Source: Candidatus Zixiibacteriota bacterium (GTDB lineage: Bacteria > Zixibacteria > MSB-5A5 > SM1-73). Taken from it: a stretch of DNA of 5,931 nt. Where the stretch lies: contig JAGMBK010000104.1 of the NCBI GenBank assembly GCA_023129805.1, positions 1-5,931 of the forward strand, in the 5' to 3' direction. The notes beneath the pieces were generated by a model, which saw nothing but the letters and a program-made list of their open reading frames with translations, did not search any database and had not been told where the DNA came from. The position numbers were made by a program, and so were the translations under genes. Shown piece after piece: positions 1-5,857 of the stretch (the stretch's first letter is position 1; every line of letters begins with the position of its first letter).

Positions 1-859
1 TCCAGGCTCCCCACAGGATGCCACAAAGGAAAGCCCAACTCCGCCAGAAAAAGATTTTAAGATTGCGCGAGGGAACTCTCTGGGAGAAGTCAAGCCAGAG
101 ATACCTTCCCACCCAACCGTCAGGCTTATTTTTGAGATAAAAAAGCATTTCATTCCGGAAAAACGAAGAGGAAAATGTGGCCTCTTTTTTCCATGACCTT
201 ATTCCCCCCCTTTTAGATTCCAGATGCTGTATCACCGCCTCAGGGTCATACATTATCAGATATCCCAGCTTTCTCAAGCGGTAACAGAAGTCGCTTTCAA
301 ATCGATGGGCGTTTTGGATGAAGTTAGTGTCAAAGCCCCCCACCTTCTCGAAGACCGATCTGCGGAAGGACATATTCCCGCCACCTCCGGTCTCCACATA
401 CTGCCTTTTAGAAGAGATGAAGGTTTCATGTTTAGGACCCAATCCCCCGATTCGACCCACATGTTCTGGAAATTTGACCGGATGAGGAATCAATATCTTT
501 CCTGCCACCGCTCCAATCTCGGGGTCCTCATAGTTTTTGAGATGAGCGGGGACTAAGTTCGGATAAGGTATTATATCATCATCCAACATCAATATGATTT
601 CTCCGCAAGCTTTCTTTGCCCCGAAATTACAAGCTCTGGGCACCGATGCCCAGCCCACTACAAGGTAGCGTATGCGGGTTTCTACCCTCTTCAGGAATTC
701 TTGAAATTGTTCTGAACGGCGTGGTCTTTGATGTATTAAAATTATTTCACAGTCGGGAAAGTTTTCTTCAAGGATCAAATCTACAGTTTGAGGAAGTATC
801 TCTTCCCGGTTGTATGTAGGGATGATTATGCTAACCCTTATGTCCTGGTTGTTGACCAT
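1..859 (-). CDS. Family 2 glycosyltransferase, partial (C-terminus beyond left edge)
   Basis: The frame is open from ATG at 859 to the left edge, 286 codons with no stop, so the gene is cut by the window and not visibly broken. It should transfer a sugar from a nucleotide-sugar donor during surface polysaccharide synthesis, on the cytoplasmic side. The GT-A fold signature is clear: SIIIPTYNR at residues 10-18, a CNFGAKKACGEI block ahead of the metal-binding MLDDD at 91-95, GGGGNMSFRR at 158-167, then VGGFD at 173-177 and ESDF at 188-191, the usual place of the acceptor/catalytic acidic motif. The visible C-terminal end is rich in Trp and Phe (residues about 270-286) and may associate with the membrane. 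One oddity: where the first nucleotide-binding Asp usually sits after the second beta strand, the sequence reads LIHQRP (His43). The start lies 5 bases after the flippase stop with no good Shine-Dalgarno, so translational coupling is likely. An in-frame TAG just upstream rules out a longer start. The sugar and acceptor cannot be told. Confidence 0.9.
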   Translation of the reverse strand, partial: MVNNQDIRVSIIIPTYNREEILPQTVDLILEENFPDCEIILIHQRPRRSEQFQEFLKRVETRIRYLVVGWASVPRACNFGAKKACGEIILMLDDDIIPYPNLVPAHLKNYEDPEIGAVAGKILIPHPVKFPEHVGRIGGLGPKHETFISSKRQYVETGGGGNMSFRRSVFEKVGGFDTNFIQNAHRFESDFCYRLRKLGYLIMYDPEAVIQHLESKRGGIRSWKKEATFSSSFFRNEMLFYLKNKPDGWVGRYLWLDFSQRVPSRNLKIFFWRSWAFLCGILWGAW

Positions 860-864
860 TAGGT

Positions 865-2436
865 TTATCTACTGGAATAGAAGAATTTGATCAACCATCT
901 GAATATTGGTAAAATAACCCTAACCCATGATTCTGGCAGCCGGCCAATGGCCGCTTCCACAAGCTCTGTGTCCTCAGAGGTTAAGCTTCGGGTGAAAAAC
1001 AGACCTAATATATACAGAGGAAAGGAGATGATCAAGGCAAAAGCCATTCCTGCCGCACCTTTTATGCTTTCTGCTAAGAGAAATGCCACGCTTCCCATCA
1101 GGGCGGAGGCAAAGAATATGCGTATAATAGACAATCCAGGGAACTTTTGTTTCATGTAGATTTTGTATGCATAGGTAATCATCGCCACTCCACCGGCTAT
1201 TTGAGCGAAAGCATTGGCAAGGGCCGCTCCTTTTGCCCCCAGAATGGGGACTAAAAGCCAGCAGGCCAGAAGGGTAATCAGAGCAGAGAAGATTCCCACC
1301 CTCACCACTATTCTCTGAAGCTCCGCCCCATATAAAAGCGAAGAGCTGGAGGTGGCGATAGAGCCTACGGTTCCACCCAAAATAAGGATACAAAAAATAA
1401 AGGAGACGGTTTGAAACGAGGAACCATATAATACCGGAAACAACTGCCTGGATATGGCGATCCCTCCCAGGCAAAGAGGCAATGAGAGCATGGCAAGGTA
1501 TCTGGTGGAGTTGGCATGCACCCTGGCAAGCTCCCCCTTGTCCCCTCCCCCATATACCTCAGACATGGCGGGAAGCAGAATGCCGGTTAAGGCGCCTGGC
1601 AGAAGGATCATGGGTCGGCTGGAAAGGATAAATGCCACATTATAAAAGGCAATCTCCGTTGGGGTGCTAAAGATGCTAAGAAAGAAAATCCCAAAACGTT
1701 CCCACACTATGGCATCTAAGATCAGGATCACAAATACGCTGGCAGAAAACTTAAGCAACTTGTCCCTTGGATCCAAATTCGGACCGCCAAAATCATATGT
1801 GGGTGTGTCCTTCTGCATAAAGGTAAATTTCGTCCTTTTGAGATAAAGATAGCATCCCACCAAAAGAATGTTGGCTACCACACTCACCCCTACCAGCCAC
1901 TCAATCTTTCCACCCAGATATAAAACCATTAGGATTGTGATCAAAGTCATCGGAGAGACTACAAGATTGATTTTGGCGATCAGATCGAACCGCTGCAAAC
2001 CGCAAAAAAAGCCGTTATAAAGCCACATCAGACCCAAAGGTAATATGACCAAAGAGGCGACTTTCAGATAAAGTGAAAGATCGGGGTTGTTATACCACCT
2101 GGCAACAAGCGGAGCCATAAGGAACAAAGCCAAGCTCACCACCACACCCGCCAGAAGCTCAACTCTCAGAAGCCGGCTCAGGATCGAGCTGATGGCGGAG
2201 AAATCCTTTCTCCCCCAGTACTCGGAGACATATTTAGTTATAGTGGTGGGTATGCCTAAATTGACTAAAAGCCCCACCATGGTGAGAAACCAGATCACAA
2301 AGCTGTAGACGCCATATTTATCCGGTCCCAGAAACCGCGCCACCACCACCGAGGCAACAAAGGCAAAGGCTAAGCCTATGGCTTTAACCAAAAAGTTATA
2401 GATGGCGTTTTTGGCTATCTTCTTCTGGATGGACAA
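865..2436 (-). CDS. Polysaccharide/oligosaccharide flippase (Wzx/RfbX-like, MVF superfamily)
   Basis: This 523-residue integral membrane protein has the length and hydrophobicity pattern of Wzx-type flippases, which move undecaprenyl-linked oligosaccharides from the inner to the outer face of the inner membrane. The N-terminus is typical of the family: a short basic stretch, TM1 at about 12-34 ending in VVARFLGPDKYG, TM2 at about 42-62, then NLGIPTTITKYVSEYWG. I count roughly 13-14 membrane segments by eye, with a hydrophilic loop at about 199-227 (Lys/Asp/Pro rich) between the N- and C-terminal halves and another around 310-330. A final basic/hydrophobic helix at about 505-520 closes the protein. 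The start is TTG, because a stop lies 30 bases upstream in frame with no ATG between and the next Met is residue 53, after TM1. The gene ends 5 bases before the glycosyltransferase start, so the two are co-transcribed. The family is well supported; the glycan carried (O-antigen, capsule or exopolysaccharide) is unknown. Confidence 0.92.
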   Translation of the reverse strand: MSIQKKIAKNAIYNFLVKAIGLAFAFVASVVVARFLGPDKYGVYSFVIWFLTMVGLLVNLGIPTTITKYVSEYWGRKDFSAISSILSRLLRVELLAGVVVSLALFLMAPLVARWYNNPDLSLYLKVASLVILPLGLMWLYNGFFCGLQRFDLIAKINLVVSPMTLITILMVLYLGGKIEWLVGVSVVANILLVGCYLYLKRTKFTFMQKDTPTYDFGGPNLDPRDKLLKFSASVFVILILDAIVWERFGIFFLSIFSTPTEIAFYNVAFILSSRPMILLPGALTGILLPAMSEVYGGGDKGELARVHANSTRYLAMLSLPLCLGGIAISRQLFPVLYGSSFQTVSFIFCILILGGTVGSIATSSSSLLYGAELQRIVVRVGIFSALITLLACWLLVPILGAKGAALANAFAQIAGGVAMITYAYKIYMKQKFPGLSIIRIFFASALMGSVAFLLAESIKGAAGMAFALIISFPLYILGLFFTRSLTSEDTELVEAAIGRLPESWVRVILPIFRWLIKFFYSSR

Positions 2437-2446
2437 TCTTTCAAAG

Positions 2447-2450
2447 CTCC
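2447..2450 (-). promoter_or_regulatory. Ribosome binding site supporting the TTG start of the flippase
   Basis: GGAG on the minus strand lies 10 bases upstream of TTG at 2436. It is the only Shine-Dalgarno-like sequence near the 5' end of the frame. Together with the in-frame stop just upstream, it favours the TTG start over the internal Met53, which would remove the first membrane segment. The spacing is slightly long. Confidence 0.45.
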
Positions 2451-2517
2451 GAGTTGGGAAGGATTAACAAGAGGGTTTTTGAATTTGTGTTTGACAGCAA
2501 TTGGCGTTAGAGAAATC

Positions 2518-2550
2518 AAAAAATTGGATGGTTCAGGCCCGACACGAACC
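2518..2550 (-). terminator. Possible intrinsic terminator after the CGGC-domain gene
   Basis: On the minus strand GGTTC (2550-2546) and GAACC (2534-2530) form a perfect 5-bp stem around an 11-base loop. Six bases later comes a run of six T (2523-2518). It lies about 60 bases after the stop of the gene at 2609-3055 and ahead of the flippase, where a boundary between transcripts is expected. The stem is short and the T-run is not immediately adjacent, so this is only a candidate. I could not identify a convincing promoter for the flippase operon in the remaining spacer (2437-2608). Confidence 0.3.
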
Positions 2551-2608
2551 TTTCATAATGTGGTAAACGACGGTTAATCATTACCTTACTATTACACTTG
2601 TATATCTA

Positions 2609-3055
2609 TCAATCATAAACCAAACGAGTTTCCTTGTCCGTTAAAGTTGGCTCAATCATTTCTTTCCATTCTGGAGAGGACCACGTTCCCAGCTTCATGT
2701 GGGTAGTATAGTACTTTTGAGGAATTGGGTGAGTACCAACAACTACCTTCATATCATATTTTTCCCGCATGAAATCACGGAACTTAGCAATACGTGGGCA
2801 TGGAGGATAGCCTACTACTAATCCGGTTGCCAAATGAATTACTTGGGCACCGTTGTTTTTCATCTCTTCAGGAGCGTATTCCACGTTTCCACCAGGGCAC
2901 CCATCACAGGTGGTATATCCGACTAACTCGACCTCCTGCCCTTTATATATGCTGAACGCCCCTTCTCTGTTATAGAGAGACTTCAGGCATTTACCCCCGG
3001 CACAGGTTCGATAACGGTTGCAAATTATGATTCCAATTTTAATTTTATCCTTCAT
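2609..3055 (-). CDS. CGGC-domain protein (putative metal-binding, function unknown)
   Basis: The 148-residue protein resembles the CGGC domain family, small cysteine-rich proteins of bacteria and archaea thought to bind metal. It begins IKIGIIICNRYRTC and has Cys12, Cys18 and Cys23. The core motif is TTCDGCPGG (Cys50 and Cys53), a variant of the CGGC box with Asp in place of the first Gly. It continues with GAQVIHLATG (69-78) and PPCPR (84-88, Cys86), then a KVVVGTHP strand. No signal peptide or membrane segment is seen, so it should be cytoplasmic. The start at ATG 3055 is fixed by an in-frame TAA upstream with no other start codon between; AGG lies 8 bases ahead of the ATG. It has its own promoter at 3138-3166 and is separated from both neighbours by spacers of 455 and 172 bases, so it is probably monocistronic. 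Its bases look more AT-rich by eye than the other genes. The biochemical role is unknown. Confidence 0.8.
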   Translation of the reverse strand: MKDKIKIGIIICNRYRTCAGGKCLKSLYNREGAFSIYKGQEVELVGYTTCDGCPGGNVEYAPEEMKNNGAQVIHLATGLVVGYPPCPRIAKFRDFMREKYDMKVVVGTHPIPQKYYTTHMKLGTWSSPEWKEMIEPTLTDKETRLVYD

Positions 3056-3137
3056 TTCGCTTACCTGCGGTTTGAGTTAAAATTCGGCAACTACACATAA
3101 ACTTGGTATATCCTCCCTATATCTGCAAATCTGTTTT

Positions 3138-3166
3138 ATGATAGACTTACTCTATTAAAAAGTCAA
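3138..3166 (-). promoter_or_regulatory. Sigma70-like promoter for the CGGC-domain gene
   Basis: On the minus strand TTGACT (3166-3161) is a near-consensus -35 box, followed by exactly 17 bases and then TATCAT (3143-3138), a good -10 box. Transcription would start near 3131 and give a leader of about 75 bases before the ATG at 3055. The -35 box is embedded in the hairpin/T-run element at 3157-3180, and almost the same -35 neighbourhood occurs at 4419-4439. Confidence 0.7.
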
Positions 3167-3180
3167 GCTTTTTAGCTTGA
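3157..3180 (-). terminator. Hairpin plus T-run, possible terminator of the nucleosidase transcript overlapping a promoter
   Basis: Reading the minus strand, TCAAGC (3180-3175), loop TAAAAA and GCTTGA (3168-3163) form a perfect 6-bp stem, followed one base later by TTTTT (3161-3157). This has the shape of a rho-independent terminator, although the stem is AT-rich. Its right arm and T-run also supply the -35 box TTGACT of the next gene's promoter. It may therefore end read-through from upstream and start the CGGC-gene transcript. It lies over 300 bases past the nucleosidase stop, which is far for a terminator. Confidence 0.4.
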
Positions 3181-3256
3181 GCAGATTGAGAAGAAGATTT
3201 GCCGGAAGTTTTGGGGGTGATTGTATGGAAGGAGAAGGTCTATCCTCGTTTGTCAC

Positions 3257-3311
3257 GGACTTGTCCTGAACCCCCGCCAAAGGCGGGGGAGAACGGACGC
3301 CCTCGTCCGTT
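3257..3311. repeat. Cluster of three adjacent inverted repeats
   Basis: Three hairpins follow each other within 55 bases. GGAC-TT-GTCC is at 3257-3266. CCCCCGCC-AAA-GGCGGGGG is at 3271-3289, with a perfect 8-bp all-GC stem. AACGGACG-CCCT-CGTCCGTT is at 3292-3311, with a perfect 8-bp stem. The motif GGAC/GTCC recurs in the first and third. No T-run follows on either strand, so a simple terminator is unlikely. It resembles a REP-like extragenic element, but whether it is repeated elsewhere in the genome cannot be seen here. Confidence 0.6.
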
Positions 3312-3488
3312 ACCAACAAGGGACAGCACCTAACTTCAGAGACCTCAAATACCGCTCTACAATTACAATATTTTTTCTTTTTATCTACTCCTTAAGCAAA
3401 TCAGTCTGCTTGGAAGCTTGTATAGCGAAATAATTACACCGTTCATTTTCTTTGTTCCCTGAACGTCCTTTAATCCACAGAAATTCTG

Positions 3489-3500
3489 CCGATGCATCGG
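3489..3500. repeat. 12-bp perfect palindrome downstream of the nucleosidase
   Basis: CCGATGCATCGG reads the same on both strands and lies 10 bases beyond the stop of the lipoprotein nucleosidase. With no central loop it would make a poor RNA hairpin and no T-run follows. A protein-binding site, part of a degenerate repeat or chance are all possible. Confidence 0.35.
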
Positions 3501-3510
3501 GAATAACTTC

Positions 3511-4338
3511 TTATAATTGCTTTAAAAACTCCAACACAAAGTTAGCGCTGTTATCTGCCGCTTTCTCAAAGAATTCTTGTATCTCATCTTTGGCAGTGGA
3601 AGAGCCGGAACCACCGGCTAAATCCGAGCACGACCTTACCACCAAAATCGGTACTCCGTTGATCTTTGCCACCTGAACCACTGCGGCTGATTCCATGTCC
3701 ACAATCTGGGCATCGAGCCTCTCTTTAAGCCACTCTCTTTTCTCAACCTGATCTATGAAGGAGTTCCCGCTTGACCCTTTCCCGCCCACTTTGATCTTCG
3801 GCGTTCTACCAAGAATTGGCTTCAAGTCAACTTTCACATTCTCGGCAATTCTTAAAAGACTCTCATCCATAGGAAAGAACATCAAAGTATCCGATTTTTC
3901 CTTTTGTGGCTGGTGCACGCGGATCGGGTAAGGTGAGAAGCCCTTCTGGTCATAGAGACCATAATCATGGGTGACCCAGAGTTCTGGAATCACTATATCC
4001 CCGATTTGATTTTCCGGATCTATCCCCCCGCATATACCGGTGAAGATTATCTGTTTGGGCTTGAATCTATCGATCAAAAGCTGGGTGGTCATGGCGGCAT
4101 TGGTCATTCCCACGTCCGAATTGACCACTATCACCTCTTTGTCTGCGATCTTTCCTATCCAAAAAACCCTCCCCACCGAAAACAGACTGTCCTCCAAAGA
4201 CATCTGATTTCTCAAGAGCTGCCCCTCTGCATCAAAAGCATACATAATGGCAACCCTTCCCTCATAGCACTCCTTTCCGCAGGAAAAAAGAAGGAGGGTA
4301 ATTATGATGGCAGAAAGGAGTTGGAATCTTTTTTTCAT
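3511..4338 (-). CDS. Lipoprotein of the MTA/SAH nucleosidase (PNP/UDP phosphorylase) superfamily
   Basis: The 275-residue product starts with a lipoprotein signal: basic KKR, hydrophobic segment 7-18, and lipobox LFSC with Cys20 as the lipidated residue. Gly at +2 does not suggest inner-membrane retention. The mature part is a nucleoside phosphorylase/nucleosidase domain, which cleaves or phosphorolyses the N-glycosidic bond. AFDAEGQLL at 34-42 aligns with the N-terminal acidic motif of E. coli MTA/SAH nucleosidase, putting Glu38 at Glu12. TGICGGIDP is at 100-108, GNSF at 191-194, VDMESAAV at 213-220 (Met215 and Glu216 matching the substrate/ribose-binding Met173-Glu174), and VRSCSDLAG at 234-242 (Asp239 matching catalytic Asp197). 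All key acidic residues are present, so activity is likely; the substrate is open. The start is well set: GGGAG at 4346-4350 lies 7 bases before ATG. The gene has its own promoter (4396-4424). Such enzymes are normally cytoplasmic, so the lipid anchor is unusual; nucleoside salvage outside the cell is one possibility. Confidence 0.87.
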   Translation of the reverse strand: MKKRFQLLSAIIITLLLFSCGKECYEGRVAIMYAFDAEGQLLRNQMSLEDSLFSVGRVFWIGKIADKEVIVVNSDVGMTNAAMTTQLLIDRFKPKQIIFTGICGGIDPENQIGDIVIPELWVTHDYGLYDQKGFSPYPIRVHQPQKEKSDTLMFFPMDESLLRIAENVKVDLKPILGRTPKIKVGGKGSSGNSFIDQVEKREWLKERLDAQIVDMESAAVVQVAKINGVPILVVRSCSDLAGGSGSSTAKDEIQEFFEKAADNSANFVLEFLKQL

Positions 4339-4395
4339 GCTTTTTCTCCCTTAACTAACAGTCATTGGATTATCTCAAAGAACAGCATGTTTCTC

Positions 4396-4424
4396 GGTTT
4401 ATCCGATTTCACGTCAAAAGTCAA
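4396..4424 (-). promoter_or_regulatory. Probable promoter for the lipoprotein nucleosidase
   Basis: On the minus strand TTGACT (4424-4419), a 17-base spacer and TAAACC (4401-4396) form a candidate promoter with a good -35 and a weak -10. GATAAA, two bases earlier, is an alternative -10 with a 15-base spacer. The start would fall near 4389, about 50 bases before the ATG at 4338. The -35 box and its A-rich upstream flank closely match those of the promoter at 3138-3166. An imperfect stem CAAGGC/GCTTG (4439-4422) precedes a short T-run, again like a weak terminator overlapping the promoter. Confidence 0.5.
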
Positions 4425-4495
4425 GCTTTTTTAGCCTTGTGCGAATAGACATTTAGGGAGGTTCATGGGGGATTTGACTGAATGAACGCGAAAAC

Positions 4496-5092
4496 TCAGC
4501 CAAACAGTTCTTTCTCTATAAGCTCACACAGAATATGACATATGCAGATATGTGTTTCCTGGATTCGGGGTGTGTTATTTGAGGGGACAATGATTGAGAG
4601 GTCAGAGAGGTCTTTGAGTTCTCCGCCGTCTCTGCCTAAAAGCCCGACGGTTTTCATCTTTTTCTCTTTTGCCTTTTGAGCTGCGGTTATGAGATTGGGA
4701 GAGTTGCCGCTGGTGCTGATGCACAAAAGAACATCTTCGGGTTTCCCTAACGCTTCAATTTGTCGGGAGAAGACCTGTTCGAAGCCAAAATCGTTGGCGC
4801 AGGCGGTGAGAACATAATCGTTGCTGGAGAGCGTGATGGCAGGAAGAGCGCTACGGGTATAATCTGAAGATAGTCTCACCACTAACTCGCCGGCAAAATG
4901 TTGAGCATCTGCGGCTGACCCACCATTGCCGCAAAGCAAAAGCTTTCCCCCGTTTGTAATACACTCTGCCAAAGCGTTGGCAACCTCGATTATCTTCTCC
5001 GAAAGCTTTTCTTTGACCTGGTTCTTCAGCTCAATGCTTTCCTGAATCTCTCTTTGGATTAAACTAACCTTTTCGTTCGTCTTTGTGTCCAT
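4496..5092 (-). CDS. gmhA: Phosphoheptose isomerase (sedoheptulose 7-phosphate isomerase)
   Basis: GmhA converts D-sedoheptulose 7-phosphate to D-glycero-D-manno-heptose 7-phosphate, the first step to the nucleotide-activated heptoses used in LPS inner core and some S-layer or capsule glycans. It is cytoplasmic and usually tetrameric. The 198 residues match the family length (about 190-200). The SIS domain shows CGNGGSAADAQHFAGELV at 54-71, LTACANDFGFEQVFSRQ at 95-111 and the phosphate loop ISTSGNSPN at 125-133. It continues with GLLGRDGG (150-157) and TPRIQETHICICH (174-186). His65, Glu69, Gln178 and His186 correspond to the metal-binding and catalytic His61, Glu65, Gln172 and His180 of E. 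coli GmhA, so it should be active. The ATG at 5092 lies 9 bases after the stop of the upstream GGGP synthase, and AGG of that stop region (TAGG) can serve as ribosome binding site, indicating one operon. No other heptose-pathway gene (gmhB, hldE) is in view. Confidence 0.95.
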   Translation of the reverse strand: MDTKTNEKVSLIQREIQESIELKNQVKEKLSEKIIEVANALAECITNGGKLLLCGNGGSAADAQHFAGELVVRLSSDYTRSALPAITLSSNDYVLTACANDFGFEQVFSRQIEALGKPEDVLLCISTSGNSPNLITAAQKAKEKKMKTVGLLGRDGGELKDLSDLSIIVPSNNTPRIQETHICICHILCELIEKELFG

Positions 5093-5101
5093 GTGGATAA
5101 C

Positions 5102-5857
5102 CTATGTTACTTTTGATTTTTCGCTTATATGAATTGCGTCAGCGAACTCTTGTATGATGGAGTCATTTTCCTCCAAGAAATTTCCGATCACCACAAAGCT
5201 GGCGCCATTCTTGACCTTGTTATACGCTACATCCGGGTCTTTTACCCCGCCACCCACTATTATGGGAATGGAGATGAAGTCTCTCACTTCACGGATAATG
5301 TTATCTGGCACTGAATTTTCTGCGCCGGAGCCTGCTTCCAGAAAGACGAACCTCATTCCCAGATACTCTGCCGCTAGGGCATGAGCTTTGACAATGTCGG
5401 GCTTGTTTCTGGGGATAGGTTGGGTGTCGCTCATGAATTGAACTGAGGTGGCACTTCCAGACTCTATTATCAGATATCCGGTGGGGATTGGCTCCAGACC
5501 GAACTCCTTTATCGCGGGTGCTGCCTTGACCTGCTCTCCGATTAAAAGATGTGGGTTCCTGCCACTTATAAGTGAGAGAAACAAAATGGCATCAGCATGT
5601 CTGGATACCTGATTTGCATTTCCCGGAAAGATGGTCACCGGAATGCGCACATTGGCTTTTATCTCTCTTACCGCCTCGTCGAATCTGGTGGAAAGTAGCA
5701 GACTGGAGCCTACCAGAAATCCGTCCGCCCCGCCTTTCTCCGACTTTTGGGCTAACTCAACTATCTCGGGGACGCTCATCCGATCCGGATCCAGGAGCAC
5801 CAAGAATCCCGCCCCTTTTTCGTCCCTGACATTCAAAAGCTTTTGATATACGGTCAT
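5102..5857 (-). CDS. pcrB: Geranylgeranylglyceryl phosphate synthase family protein (group II, PcrB-like)
   Basis: The family joins a long prenyl diphosphate to sn-glycerol 1-phosphate, the first ether bond of archaeal-type lipids. In bacteria the prenyl chain varies: heptaprenyl in Bacillus PcrB, geranylgeranyl or others in group II enzymes. The 251-residue TIM barrel shows LLDPD at 21-25, GGADGFLVGSS at 42-52 and PVTIFPGN at 73-80. It continues with ADAILFLSLISGRNP (88-102), PTGYLIIESGSATSV (125-139), FLEAGSGA (172-179) and the phosphate-binding IVGGGVKDP and VIGNFLEE blocks (200-208, 223-230). The GYLIIESGSATSV and SDTQPIPRNKPDI (143-155) features match group II as in Bacteroidetes and some archaea, not the shorter group I Bacillus enzymes. 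The ATG at 5857 has only a weak GGAA ahead of it, because a heptamer repeat occupies the leader. gmhA follows after 9 bases. The symbol reflects the family; prenyl length cannot be read with certainty. Confidence 0.92.
   Translation of the reverse strand: MTVYQKLLNVRDEKGAGFLVLLDPDRMSVPEIVELAQKSEKGGADGFLVGSSLLLSTRFDEAVREIKANVRIPVTIFPGNANQVSRHADAILFLSLISGRNPHLLIGEQVKAAPAIKEFGLEPIPTGYLIIESGSATSVQFMSDTQPIPRNKPDIVKAHALAAEYLGMRFVFLEAGSGAENSVPDNIIREVRDFISIPIIVGGGVKDPDVAYNKVKNGASFVVIGNFLEENDSIIQEFADAIHISEKSKVT

Larger units (their letters stand above)
3181..3510. other. Gene-free spacer of about 330 bases with hairpins and palindromes
   Basis: No convincing gene was found on either strand. Frames here lack ribosome binding sites and recognisable protein signatures. 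From left to right the spacer holds an unremarkable stretch (3181-3250), a cluster of three inverted repeats (3257-3311), an AT-rich tract with poly-T runs (about 3360-3400), an inverted repeat CGTTCA/TGAACG (3440-3445 and 3460-3465) and a 12-bp palindrome (3489-3500) next to the nucleosidase stop. It looks like accumulated repeat remnants and 3' untranslated sequence. Confidence 0.6.

Noticed and set aside
150..200. An apparent frameshift in the glycosyltransferase near homopolymer runs (seven C and six T on the plus strand)
   Set aside because: A careful recount of the seven-base run gave one continuous open frame from 859 to the left edge with sensible residues throughout. The gene is partial only because of the window edge.
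224..819. Plus-strand open frames of 110 and 67 residues over the glycosyltransferase
   Set aside because: They lie opposite a clear GT2 gene, show no family signature and have no ribosome binding site.
974..1474. A 166-residue minus-strand frame inside the flippase
   Set aside because: It is an out-of-frame shadow of the flippase, rich in Trp, Cys and His in a pattern typical of shadows, with no family match.
2490..2518. A plus-strand TTGACA with a 17-base spacer to AATCAA
   Set aside because: The -10 is poor, and no plus-strand gene or RNA follows, since the flanking DNA is occupied by minus-strand genes.
2530..2550. GGTTC...GAACC as the T-arm of a tRNA
   Set aside because: The loop is 11 bases rather than 7, and there is no acceptor or anticodon stem around it.
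3221..3433. A 70-residue plus-strand frame in the spacer
   Set aside because: It passes straight through the GC hairpin cluster, has an Arg-rich composition dictated by the repeat, and shows no recognisable domain.
3967..4434. A 155-residue plus-strand frame opposite the nucleosidase and its leader
   Set aside because: The minus-strand gene has signal peptide, catalytic motifs and Shine-Dalgarno; the plus frame has none of these.
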